Assembly (NCBI GenBank): GCA_945862465.1
Contig: CAMAYO010000007.1
Location: 1 to 54,551 of the forward strand
DNA length: 54,551 nt
Reading direction: 5' to 3'
Source: Pseudorhodobacter antarcticus
Lineage (GTDB): Bacteria > Pseudomonadota > Alphaproteobacteria > Rhodobacterales > Rhodobacteraceae
Below are positions 26,666 to 33,922 of the stretch, in pieces (position 1 is the stretch's first letter; each line of letters opens with the position of its first letter). The notes under the pieces were generated by a model, which was not told the origin of the DNA, did not search any database, and saw nothing but the letters and a program-made list of their open reading frames with translations. The translations under genes and the position numbers were made by a program.

Positions 26666-27013
26666 ATGAACAAAACTGTCTTGCTGATCATCCGCGCCCT
26701 TTTGACCGCAGCTTTTGCCGCCGCTGGCCTAGCCAAACTGGTAGGGGCCGAGATGATGGTGCAAACCTTTGACGCCGTGGGCTTTGGCCAATGGTTCCGC
26801 TATCTGACGGGCCTGATTGAGGTTGGTTCGGCCATTGCCCTGTGGCTTCCGGGCCTGCAAGCCTATGCGGCGGGGCTTTTGGTCTGCACCATGATCGGCG
26901 CTTTGATCGCCCATGCTATGGTGCTGGGCTTGGCTGGGGGTTTGCCCGCGTTTGTGCTGGGCGCCTTGGCCGCCATGACCCTTCGGGCTTACCGCGCGCA
27001 ACTGTCGCGCTGA
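26666..27013 (+). CDS. DoxX family membrane protein
   Basis: The 115-residue protein has four predicted transmembrane helices: ILLIIRALLTAAFAAAGLAKL, the GLIEVGSAIALWLP region, LLVCTMIGALIAHAMVLGLAG and FVLGALAAMTLRAY. The AGLAKL and LIEVGSAIALWLP segments match DoxX/SURF4-like proteins, some of which respond to quinone or oxidative stress. The ATG at 26666 is preceded by ATAGGAAATG. It is divergent from lysR and is probably its target; the second DoxX-like gene follows 49 bp downstream. Confidence 0.85.
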   Translation: MNKTVLLIIRALLTAAFAAAGLAKLVGAEMMVQTFDAVGFGQWFRYLTGLIEVGSAIALWLPGLQAYAAGLLVCTMIGALIAHAMVLGLAGGLPAFVLGALAAMTLRAYRAQLSR

Positions 27014-27062
27014 TCCTTGCGAAAGGGCCTTCTTCCCCGCTAGAGATGGCGCAGGAGGCCCG

Positions 27063-27413
27063 ATGCCCAAACTGACCGCTGCAACCCTGTTCAAAGCAAG
27101 CCTTGCGCTGATGATGTTGGCTGCTGGCTTGGCCACGGCGTTCGGTTACGACCGGATGGGCGCAAGGTTTGGTGCCTTGGGGGCAGGCGATGCGATGCGC
27201 GTGGGCGCGGGCTTGATGCAGGTGCTGGCCGCCGTGGCGTTGATGGCCCCGGGCCGTGCCGCCTATGGCGCGGCACTGGCCTTGGCGGTCAGTCTTTGCG
27301 CGACAGTTGCCCACGCCAGCGTGCTGGGTTGGGATGGTGCGCCACCCGCTATGGCACTCGCCGCAGCCTCAGCCGTGATTTTGGCCCGCAACAGAGCGGA
27401 TTTCCAGCGCTAG
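27063..27413 (+). CDS. DoxX-like four-helix membrane protein
   Basis: The 116-residue product also has four hydrophobic stretches, LFKASLALMMLAAGLATAFGY, AGLMQVLAAVALMAPG, AYGAALALAVSLCATVAHA and AMALAAASAVILA. The order (helix, VGAGLMQVLAAVALMAPGRAAYGA loop, helix pair) mirrors the gene before it, so the pair could be a diverged duplication forming a hetero-oligomer. AGGAGG directly before ATG 27063 gives a strong start. Function unknown. Confidence 0.75.
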   Translation: MPKLTAATLFKASLALMMLAAGLATAFGYDRMGARFGALGAGDAMRVGAGLMQVLAAVALMAPGRAAYGAALALAVSLCATVAHASVLGWDGAPPAMALAAASAVILARNRADFQR

Positions 27414-27425
27414 ACCCTTGCGCGC

Positions 27426-27454
27426 TTGACTCTGGCGCCCTTCGCCCGTAATTC
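27426..27454 (+). promoter_or_regulatory. Promoter candidate for the ffh-rpsP-rimM operon
   Basis: TTGACT (27426-27431), a 17-bp spacer and TAATTC (27449-27454) form a sigma-70-type promoter. Transcription would begin near 27461 and leave an untranslated leader of about 140 nt before ffh. The leader contains GGAGGCTGTTCGCTTCC (27469-27485), a possible hairpin. No other gene is evident on the plus strand in 27414-27603. Confidence 0.6.
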
Positions 27455-27603
27455 ACCCCCAATTCCCCGGAGGCTGTTCGCTTCCGGTCCCTAGGCTTAA
27501 GCCGGGATCGCCATCCGTCAGCGCGTTGCGCCCACGGGTGCTGTTGCCGTTTTGGTCCAGGCCCCGCACGCCGCCCGTCTGGGCATTGATTGAGGAGAGC
27601 GCC

Positions 27604-29121
27604 ATGTTCGAAAGCCTTTCAGACCGCCTTGGTGGCGTTTTTGATCGTTTGACCAAGGCTGGCGCGCTGTCTGAAGCCGATGTCGACGCCGCCCTGCGTG
27701 AAGTGCGCACGGCCTTGCTAGAGGCTGACGTGTCGCTGTCCGTGGCGCGCGATTTCATCAAGGCGGTCAAAACACGGGCCACGGGCCAAGCGGTGACCAA
27801 ATCTGTGACGCCGGGCCAACAGGTCGTCAAGATCGTGCATGACGAACTGATCGCGGTTTTGGGCGGTGATGGCCCGGCAGATGCGCTGAAGATCGATAAT
27901 CCGCCGTCGACCATTTTGATGGTGGGCTTGCAAGGCTCGGGCAAAACCACGACCACGGCCAAGCTGGCCAAGCGTTTGAAAGAGCGGAATAACAAGCGCG
28001 TCCTGATGGCCTCGCTTGACACCAACCGCCCCGCCGCGATGGAGCAGTTGGCGATTTTGGCGGGCCAGATCGGCGTTGACAGCCTGCCCATCGTCAAGGG
28101 CGAAACTGCGGTGCAAATCGCCAAGCGTGCCAAGACCCAAGCGGCCTTTGGCGGCTATGACGTGCTGTTTTTGGACACCGCAGGCCGCTTGCACATTGAC
28201 GAAGTGCTGATGGACGAAATCCAATCCGTTCGTGACATCGCCGACCCGCGCGAAACGCTGCTGGTCGTTGATGGGTTGACGGGCCAGGACGCCGTAAACG
28301 TCGCAGCTGAATTTGACGGCAAGGTCGGCATCACCGGCGTGGTGCTAACCCGCATGGACGGTGACGGTCGCGGCGGTGCGGCTTTGTCGATGCGCGCTGT
28401 CACCGGCAAACCCATCCGCTTTGTCGGCATGGGCGAAAAGATGGATGCGCTGGAAACCTTTGAAGCCGACCGCGTGGCGGGCCGGATCTTGGGCATGGGC
28501 GACATCGTGGCGCTGGTCGAAAAAGCCCGCGAGACGTTTGAAGCCGAGCAATCCGAACGCATGGCACGGCGCTTCCAAAAGGGTCTGTTCAACATGAACG
28601 ACCTGCGGATGCAGTTGGAACAGATGCTGAAAATGGGCGGCATGCAGTCGATCATGGGGATGTTGCCCGGCATGGGCGGCATGGCCAAGGCGGCGGAAAA
28701 GGCGGGCTTTGATGACCGCATGCTCAAACGCCAGATAGCACTGATCCAGTCGATGACCAAGAAAGAACGCGCCAACCCCGATTTGCTGGCCGCCAGCCGC
28801 AAAAAGCGCATCGCCAAAGGGGCGGGGCTGGAAGTGTCAGAGCTGAACAAGCTGCTCAAGCAGCATCAGCAAATGGCCGATATGATGAAGAAAATGGGCA
28901 AGGGCGGCATGATGAAGCAGGCCATCGCCCAGATGATGGGCAAAGGCGGCGGTGCTGCCGGTGGAATGCCCGACCTGAAGAACATGGACCCCGCCCAGTT
29001 GGAAGAAGCCGCCCGTGCGATGAAATCGGGCATGGGCGGTATGGGCGGCGGACTGCCGCGTGGTTTGGGCGGCATGGGCGGCTTGCCACAGGGCCTGTCG
29101 GGGATGTTCAAAAAGAAATGA
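27604..29121 (+). CDS. ffh: Signal recognition particle protein Ffh
   Basis: Ffh is the SRP54 GTPase that binds signal sequences and the 4.5S RNA to deliver nascent membrane proteins to FtsY and the Sec translocon. The 505-residue protein has an N domain (ALREVRTALLEADVSLSV), a G domain with GLQGSGKTTTTAKLA (G1), DTAGR (G3) and TRMDGDGRGGAALS (G4 region), and a methionine-rich M domain from about residue 330 (LRMQLEQMLKMGGMQSIMGMLPGMGG). The C-terminus is a Met/Gly-rich tail (GMGGMGGGLPRGLGG) ending in FKKK. It starts at ATG 27604 with GAGGAGAG upstream and heads the run ffh-chorismate mutase-rpsP-rimM. Confidence 0.97.
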   Translation: MFESLSDRLGGVFDRLTKAGALSEADVDAALREVRTALLEADVSLSVARDFIKAVKTRATGQAVTKSVTPGQQVVKIVHDELIAVLGGDGPADALKIDNPPSTILMVGLQGSGKTTTTAKLAKRLKERNNKRVLMASLDTNRPAAMEQLAILAGQIGVDSLPIVKGETAVQIAKRAKTQAAFGGYDVLFLDTAGRLHIDEVLMDEIQSVRDIADPRETLLVVDGLTGQDAVNVAAEFDGKVGITGVVLTRMDGDGRGGAALSMRAVTGKPIRFVGMGEKMDALETFEADRVAGRILGMGDIVALVEKARETFEAEQSERMARRFQKGLFNMNDLRMQLEQMLKMGGMQSIMGMLPGMGGMAKAAEKAGFDDRMLKRQIALIQSMTKKERANPDLLAASRKKRIAKGAGLEVSELNKLLKQHQQMADMMKKMGKGGMMKQAIAQMMGKGGGAAGGMPDLKNMDPAQLEEAARAMKSGMGGMGGGLPRGLGGMGGLPQGLSGMFKKK

Positions 29122-29211
29122 TGATGCCCGCACCCCACGAACCTTTTGCGAAAAATCCTTGTGGCCTTCGCCGCAACGTTTGCCCTGAGCTGTCCTTACG
29201 CGAGAGCCGCC

Positions 29212-29511
29212 ATGACCGCTGATCTCATCGCCCGCGCCGCCGAGGTGCTTAAAGACCACCGCGCGTCAATCGACCGGTTGGATGCGATCTTGGTCTATAC
29301 TTTGGCCGAACGCTTCAAACACACCCAAGCGGTGGGCAAGCTCAAAGCCAGCCATGCTTTGCCCCCGTCTGATCCGGCGCGGGAAGCCCGCCAGATCGAA
29401 CGGCTGGAAAAGCTGGCGGCGGATGCCGACCTTGACCCCGAATTTGCCAAGAAATTCCTGACCTTCATCATCTCTGAAGTGATCAGGCATCACGAACACC
29501 TGCAAAAATAG
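29212..29511 (+). CDS. Chorismate mutase (AroQ type)
   Basis: The enzyme rearranges chorismate to prephenate, which pheA in this window then uses. The 99-residue AroQ-alpha-type protein is all helical, with IDRLDAILVYTLAERFKHTQAVGKLKA (helix 1, Arg and Lys active-site residues) and EFAKKFLTFIISEVIRHHE at the end. I chose the ATG at 29212. The same frame is open upstream to a TTG at 29146, and the extra 22 residues look like a signal peptide (hydrophobic core, then CPYARA), but no ribosome site precedes that TTG. It lies between ffh and rpsP, an arrangement I remember from other Rhodobacteraceae. Confidence 0.88.
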   Translation: MTADLIARAAEVLKDHRASIDRLDAILVYTLAERFKHTQAVGKLKASHALPPSDPAREARQIERLEKLAADADLDPEFAKKFLTFIISEVIRHHEHLQK

Positions 29512-29571
29512 CCAACCCGCAGCTTGGGCATTCTGCCCATCTGCCCCCAAGACATGTTAAGGAGAAACATC

Positions 29572-30045
29572 ATGTCCATGAAAATCCGTCTCGCCCGTGG
29601 CGGCTCCAAAAAGCGCCCGCACTATTCCATCGTCGCCTCTGACAGCCGTATGCCGCGCGATGGCCGCTTCTTGGAAAAGCTGGGCACCTATGACCCGATG
29701 CTGGCCAAAGACAACGAAAACCGCATCAAGATGGATCTGGACCGGATCAAGGATTGGCTGTCCAAGGGCGCACAGCCCACCGACCGCGTGGCGCGTTTCT
29801 TGGAAGCCGCTGGCGTGCTGCCCAAAACCGTGCGCTCGAACCCCAAGTCGGCTGTTCCGGGCAAAGCCATGGCCGAGCGCGCCAAGAAGAAAGCCGCCGC
29901 GGCCGAAGCCCCCGTCGAGGTTAAAGCCCCCGCAGTTGCCGCAGCCCCTGAAGTGGTTGAAGCCCCGGCAGTTGTTGAAGCCCCCGCAGTTGTGGAGGCT
30001 CCCGCGGCCGAAGCTTCGGCCACTGAAGCTCCCGCTGCTGAATGA
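29572..30045 (+). CDS. rpsP: 30S ribosomal protein bS16 with long acidic Ala/Pro tail
   Basis: bS16 is a structural protein of the small subunit. The conserved domain covers about residues 1-85 ([39 protein letters not shown]). The rest is an extension: a basic [13 protein letters not shown] stretch, then a tail of Val, Glu, Ala and Pro in which VVEAPA is repeated in tandem. With 157 residues it is about twice the usual 80-90. Start ATG 29572 has AAGGAG seven bases upstream. A strong terminator-like hairpin follows 8 bp after the stop. Confidence 0.95.
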   Translation: MSMKIRLARGGSKKRPHYSIVASDSRMPRDGRFLEKLGTYDPMLAKDNENRIKMDLDRIKDWLSKGAQPTDRVARFLEAAGVLPKTVRSNPKSAVPGKAMAERAKKKAAAAEAPVEVKAPAVAAAPEVVEAPAVVEAPAVVEAPAAEASATEAPAAE

Positions 30046-30053
30046 TATCCAAC

Positions 30054-30080
30054 GGGCGTCCCCTAGGGGGCGCCCTTTTT
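30054..30080 (+). terminator. Intrinsic terminator/attenuator between rpsP and rimM
   Basis: GGGCGTCCCC (30054-30063), a two-base TA junction and GGGGGCGCCC (30066-30075) form a GC-rich stem, followed by TTTTT (30076-30080). Opening the innermost pairs gives a normal loop. The rimM ribosome site AGGAGG begins three bases later, at 30083. Either most transcripts end after rpsP, or the hairpin tunes the rpsP:rimM ratio. Confidence 0.85.
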
Positions 30081-30093
30081 CTAGGAGGCAGCT

Positions 30094-30618
30094 ATGGCAG
30101 ATGACGGCATCAAAGCCCAAGGCCCACAGCGCCTCTGCGTCGGGGCAATCTCTGGCGCTTTTGGCGTGCAAGGCGAAGTGCGGCTGAAAAGCTTCTGCGC
30201 CGAGCCTGAGGATATCGCATCCTACGGCCCGCTCTTTTCCGAAGACGGCACCCGGTCCTTCAAGATTAAACTCACCCGCCCGGTGGCCGGCGGCTTGGGT
30301 GCGCGCATTGCGGGGGTCGAGACGAAAGACCAAGCTGATGCACTGAAAGGCGTGTCGCTTTACGCCGACCGCAATCGCCTGCCGCGCTTGCCCGATGACG
30401 AATTCTACCACGCCGACCTGATCGGGCTCGACGTGCGCGATCCTGGTGGCAAGCCCTTGGGCAAAGTCCGCGCGGTGCACAACCACGGTGCCGGCGATCT
30501 TTTGGAAATCTCTGGCGCAGGCGCTGACCTTCTCTTGCCCTTCACCCGCGCGGTGATCCCCACGGTTGATCTCACCTCTGGCCGCATCGTGGCCGACCCG
30601 CCCGAAGGCGTGGAATAA
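30094..30618 (+). CDS. rimM: 16S rRNA processing protein RimM
   Basis: RimM is a maturation factor that binds S19 and the 16S head region. The 174-residue protein has the N-terminal barrel ([20 protein letters not shown]) and a C-terminal PRC barrel ([45 protein letters not shown]). The AGGAGG at 30083 and ATG at 30094 give a strong start. In the common alphaproteobacterial order the next gene is trmD; here an intergenic repeat and a nucleotide-sugar epimerase follow instead, and trmD is at 844-1677 on the other strand. Confidence 0.95.
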   Translation: MADDGIKAQGPQRLCVGAISGAFGVQGEVRLKSFCAEPEDIASYGPLFSEDGTRSFKIKLTRPVAGGLGARIAGVETKDQADALKGVSLYADRNRLPRLPDDEFYHADLIGLDVRDPGGKPLGKVRAVHNHGAGDLLEISGAGADLLLPFTRAVIPTVDLTSGRIVADPPEGVE

Positions 30619-30634
30619 CCCCCCCGCACCCCCC

Positions 30635-30680
30635 TTTCATACGTGCCCAAATATCCCGGGGCGCGGGGCAGCGCCCCGGG
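30635..30680 (+). repeat. Dispersed intergenic repeat, copy C, with GC hairpin
   Basis: An exact copy of the element at 16183 and 17520 spans 30635-30656. It runs straight into a perfect 9-bp hairpin, CCCGGGGCG (30655-30663) with CGCCCCGGG (30672-30680). No U tract follows. It sits at the right-hand junction of the proposed inversion. Confidence 0.85.
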
Positions 30681-30743
30681 GCACCCCGCTTGCCAAGCCG
30701 CCCGCAATCGGCCAAGCAAGTTCCATCCATCCAAGGGGCCCCC

Positions 30744-31754
30744 ATGCGCAAAATCCTGATCACCGGCACCGCAGGCTTCATCGGCTTTCACCTTGCGCGC
30801 CTGCTTTTGGCCGAAGGCTTTCGCGTGCATGGCTATGATGGCATGTCAGACTATTACGACATTCGGCTCAAACAGCGCCGCCACCAGATCTTGCTGCAAA
30901 ACCCCCAGTTCACCGCGACCGAGGCGCTGTTGGAAGACCACGCCACCCTTGACCGCATCGCTGACGACTTCCAGCCAGAGGTGATCGTGCACCTCGCAGC
31001 TCAAGCCGGCGTGCGTTACAGCCTTGAAAACCCCCGCGCTTATCTCGATTCCAACGTCATCGGCAGCTTTAACGTGATGGAAGTCGCGCGGCGGTTAAAG
31101 GTGCAGCATCTGCTGATGGCCTCGACCTCTTCGGTCTATGGGGCGAATGAAGAGATGCCCTTTGCCGAAACGCAAAAGGCCGATACGCAGCTGACGATCT
31201 ATGCTGCGACCAAAAAGGCCAGCGAAAGCATGGGCCATGCCTATGCGCATCTGTGGTCGATCCCCACCACGATGTTTCGTTTCTTTACGGTCTACGGCCC
31301 ATGGGGCCGCCCCGACATGGCGCTGTTCAAGTTTGTCGAAGCCATCCTGCAAGACCGCCCGATCGAGGTTTATAACCACGGCGAGATGTTCCGCGACTTC
31401 ACCTATGTCGCTGATCTCGTCCAAGCCATCCGCCTGCTGATCGACACCCCTCCGCCCTTGCCGCGCACGGCGGAACCCATCGCAGGCGACACTCTGTCGC
31501 CCGTGGCCCCTTGGCGCGTGGTGAATATTGGCAATTCTGACAAGGTCAAACTGCTCGACTTTGTCGATGCCATCGAACAGGCTCTTGGCCGCAAAGCCCA
31601 ACGGACCTACCTGCCCATGCAAGCGGGCGACGTCCCCGCCACATGGGCCGACGCCAGCCTGCTGCGCGCCCTGACGGGTTATGCGCCCAAGACCAATGTG
31701 AAAGACGGGATTGCGGCATTTGTGGCGTGGTATCGGGAATATTATAACGTTTGA
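30744..31754 (+). CDS. NAD-dependent nucleotide-sugar epimerase (UDP-glucuronate 4-epimerase-like)
   Basis: The 336-residue SDR enzyme has the NAD-binding [11 protein letters not shown] motif at residues 7-17, [16 protein letters not shown], the catalytic Ser/Thr and YAATK (Tyr-x3-Lys), and [18 protein letters not shown], which is characteristic of UDP-glucuronate 4-epimerases that supply UDP-galacturonate for polysaccharide synthesis. I chose the ATG at 30744 because it begins with the Rossmann strand [14 protein letters not shown], preceded by AAGGGG. The frame is open upstream to 30690. The family assignment is firm; the exact sugar is inferred. Confidence 0.9.
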   Translation: MRKILITGTAGFIGFHLARLLLAEGFRVHGYDGMSDYYDIRLKQRRHQILLQNPQFTATEALLEDHATLDRIADDFQPEVIVHLAAQAGVRYSLENPRAYLDSNVIGSFNVMEVARRLKVQHLLMASTSSVYGANEEMPFAETQKADTQLTIYAATKKASESMGHAYAHLWSIPTTMFRFFTVYGPWGRPDMALFKFVEAILQDRPIEVYNHGEMFRDFTYVADLVQAIRLLIDTPPPLPRTAEPIAGDTLSPVAPWRVVNIGNSDKVKLLDFVDAIEQALGRKAQRTYLPMQAGDVPATWADASLLRALTGYAPKTNVKDGIAAFVAWYREYYNV

Positions 31755-31999
31755 GCCACCTTAAGGTTGCATCGTTGCGACGCGGCGTAACGGCAACGAC
31801 GCAGTGACGATACCGATGATGCCGCCAGTAAGGAAACCATAGACACCTTGCAAACGTGAGGTTGGATGTGTTTTGACTTACAAGCTTGATTTGCCCCCCA
31901 CGTGAGTGCGAAGTTTCACCGATTTGACCAACCCAGTGACCCATTTTTCTTTCCGTTAACCTTTCGCGATTGAGCCGTCCGATTTTGACAGGAGTGATT
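31755..31999. other. Intergenic stretch with lower GC, possible gene remnants
   Basis: This 245-bp stretch starts a patch of visibly lower GC than the surroundings. On the minus strand a short frame (31761-31853) from a TTG reads QGVYGFLTGGIIGIVTASLPLRR, a plausible membrane helix, but it has no ribosome site and is only 30 codons. I see no tRNA, repeat or clear promoter here. Confidence 0.4.
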
Positions 32000-32539
32000 T
32001 TGCAATCTGGACTTCCAAAGACGTTGAATTTTCGCGGTCAAAGCAGGTGCTTAGCGCATTTGGTGGCGTTCACGCATAGACTTGAAGGGTTCGGACCGAA
32101 CAACGAAGCACTAGTCATTCGCGTCACGTTCGAATCACACGTCTTTTCAAAGTCGGAAGGTCTTGGAAAACATGACTTTTTGGACGAGTCAGGGAATAGG
32201 CGGTTCTTTTGCGCGGATCGATACGCTTTTTCGTTCACCCTTCCCGATGATGTTCGAAGGATGCTCGATCAAAACGTTTATACTTGGGAGGTGAAGGACA
32301 AGAACCAGTTCGCTAATTTGGCTGTGCTTTCGCCAGCAAGTTTGCAAATGGTTTCAGGCACCCACAATGTTTTGGTCTACTATCTTTATCATAGTGGCAT
32401 CGCCGGCATTCATGTCGAGATGAAAGTAAAGTCCTGCTATCAAAGGACAATTAACTTTGAGCGTCAAAAGAAACGCGAAAAGATACGCGTTTTTCTTAGG
32501 ACAGTCTGCTTCAAGGGTGGACGTGTCCCAAAAGCTTAA
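32000..32539 (+). CDS. Unknown protein in a low-GC patch
   Basis: I do not recognise this roughly 179-residue protein. Readable features are VTFESHVFSKSEG, RFFCADRYAFSFTLPDDVRRMLDQ, LQMVSGTHNVLVYYLYHS and a basic C-terminus (FERQKKREKIRVFLRTVCF). The order 'SHVF ... R-F-..RYA.S..LP..' resembles, from memory only, hypothetical proteins of accessory regions in other proteobacteria. No signal peptide or membrane helix is evident. AGGAG at 31990 favours the TTG at 32000; another TTG at 31970 lengthens it by 10 residues. GC content and codon choice differ from its neighbours, which suggests transfer. Confidence 0.6.
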   Translation: MQSGLPKTLNFRGQSRCLAHLVAFTHRLEGFGPNNEALVIRVTFESHVFSKSEGLGKHDFLDESGNRRFFCADRYAFSFTLPDDVRRMLDQNVYTWEVKDKNQFANLAVLSPASLQMVSGTHNVLVYYLYHSGIAGIHVEMKVKSCYQRTINFERQKKREKIRVFLRTVCFKGGRVPKA

Positions 32540-32545
32540 CAATTA

Positions 32546-32572
32546 TAGAAAAGGCCCCCCGAAGGGAGCCTT
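32546..32572 (-). terminator. Intrinsic terminator (minus strand) with UUCG loop
   Basis: On the minus strand AAGGCTCCC, a TTCG tetraloop and GGGGGCCTT form a stem with one mismatch, followed by TTCTAT. It starts right after the stop of a short frame (32572-32697) and would end transcripts coming from the enolase/thioesterase genes. On the plus strand no U tract follows, so it would not terminate the unknown gene efficiently. Confidence 0.65.
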
Positions 32573-32697
32573 CAACCATGCGGGTGCGCCTTACCGTGGT
32601 ATGCCGACCCATAAGGGTGCGCGAGTAACAGCGATCCTAAGAAAGCCCCGCCATCTGCCACTTCGTCATCTGTATCATTGCACAGCGCGGTTTTCAA
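32572..32697 (-). CDS. Possible 41-residue protein, unknown
   Basis: A frame from TTG (32697) to TGA (32572-32574) encodes a peptide starting MKTALCNDTDDEVADGGAFL and ending in a His-rich tail (YHGKAHPHG). The reason to list it is position: its stop abuts a good intrinsic terminator, as at the end of a real transcript. There is no strong ribosome site (AGAACGAAC precedes the TTG) and no family match that I recognise. Confidence 0.25.
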   Translation of the reverse strand: MKTALCNDTDDEVADGGAFLGSLLLAHPYGSAYHGKAHPHG

Positions 32698-32752
32698 GTT
32701 CGTTCTCGACGCGGCAAAGCACCGCCCGCTGTGCCTAAACCCAAGCGCCCCC

Positions 32753-33922
32753 TCACCCCTTGCGAAACCGCCCGCCATATCCCAATCCGGCCACGCCTGA
32801 CGGGAACGCCCCCTCGTCCAGATACCGCTGATGGCAGCGCGCCAGTGCCTTGCGGTCCAGCGTCACGCCCAATCCTGCCCCTTCGGGCAGCCCCAACTTG
32901 CCGCCTTTGGGCACCATCGGCCCGCCCTCAATCACGTCGTCGCCATACCAGCGCAGCAAGGTTTGGCTCGCACCGCGCACCGCCTCGACCGCCGCCGAGA
33001 CTTGCAGATAGGCCGCAGATCCGATGCCGGTTTCGCCTGAATGAAAGCGGAAACCCACGTTGAACGCCTCGGCCGATTTGATAAAGGCCACCGTGGCCGC
33101 GATGCCGCCCAGTTCGTTCAGGTTGGTCACAATCGCATCGGGGCAGCGCAGGGCCACGGCTTTGCGCAGGTCGATCCGGTGGCTGGAAAAGCTGATGTCG
33201 GTATGGGCGCGCAGGGCGGCCATATCCTCGTAATCTTCGCAGGGGTCTTCGAACCAGCTGATTTCAAAGGGAGAAAAGGCGCGCAGGGCAAGGCGGGCGG
33301 TGGGCAAAGTATAGCCGCCATTGGCGTCGATCCGCAAATCGCGCACACCTATCGCCGCGCGGATTTCGCACAGCATCGTTACTTCCTCGGCCATCGAAAC
33401 GGTTGCGACTTTGCCCTCGAACACTGTCGATCCATGAGCCTCGATCATCGCGGCGCAATAGCGCGCTATCTCTAGCGGGGTGGCTTCGCCGGGGTCGGTG
33501 CCGGGTAGGCGGTAGCTGAAGTATTCGGTCAAAGGGACCTCATCCCTTACCGCGCCGCCCAACAGCAACGCCACGGGCACGCCTTCAGTCTTGCCCCGCG
33601 CATCCCACATCGCCATTTCAATGCCGCCAAACACCCGCCGTGCCGCAGCGACATTGCCCCAAGGCGTAAAGGCCATGCCGGGCACCACAAGCCCTTCGGC
33701 TTGCGAAATCGCCCGCAGGTCCAGCCCGATCAGCTTTTCGCCAGCGGCCATCACCTCTGCCGCGCGGTCGCCATCGGCGCATTCGCCAAGACCTACGATG
33801 CCGTCATCCGTCAGAACCTCAATCACGGTTTTTGTCAGGGATGCCGTTGATCCATACGAAAACCGGTAAGGTGCGCGCAGCGGAATGTTGACGGGTGTCG
33901 CCGTGACGGAGCGGATTTTCAT
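32753..33922 (-). CDS. Enolase-superfamily enzyme (mandelate racemase/muconate lactonizing, glucarate dehydratase-like)
   Basis: The 389-residue protein has an N-terminal capping domain (residues 1-125) and a C-terminal barrel. Candidate active-site residues are K171 (FEGKVAT), metal ligands D199 (LRIDANGGY) and E225 (SWFEDP), and a His in FRFHSGETGIG near residue 293. The Lys motif is KVA, not KxK. FSYRLPG and the His segment resemble glucarate dehydratase, but the segment where that enzyme has its Asn metal ligand (TNM) here reads SSH. The reaction (dehydration, racemisation or cycloisomerisation of a carboxylate) cannot be fixed. It is coupled to the thioesterase upstream by a 4-bp overlap. 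Confidence 0.85.
   Translation of the reverse strand: MKIRSVTATPVNIPLRAPYRFSYGSTASLTKTVIEVLTDDGIVGLGECADGDRAAEVMAAGEKLIGLDLRAISQAEGLVVPGMAFTPWGNVAAARRVFGGIEMAMWDARGKTEGVPVALLLGGAVRDEVPLTEYFSYRLPGTDPGEATPLEIARYCAAMIEAHGSTVFEGKVATVSMAEEVTMLCEIRAAIGVRDLRIDANGGYTLPTARLALRAFSPFEISWFEDPCEDYEDMAALRAHTDISFSSHRIDLRKAVALRCPDAIVTNLNELGGIAATVAFIKSAEAFNVGFRFHSGETGIGSAAYLQVSAAVEAVRGASQTLLRWYGDDVIEGGPMVPKGGKLGLPEGAGLGVTLDRKALARCHQRYLDEGAFPSGVAGLGYGGRFRKG

Noticed and set aside
28155-28859. Minus-strand frame across ffh
   Set aside because: Its Ser/Met-rich composition is the complement of the ffh coding frame, and no ribosome site or family supports it.
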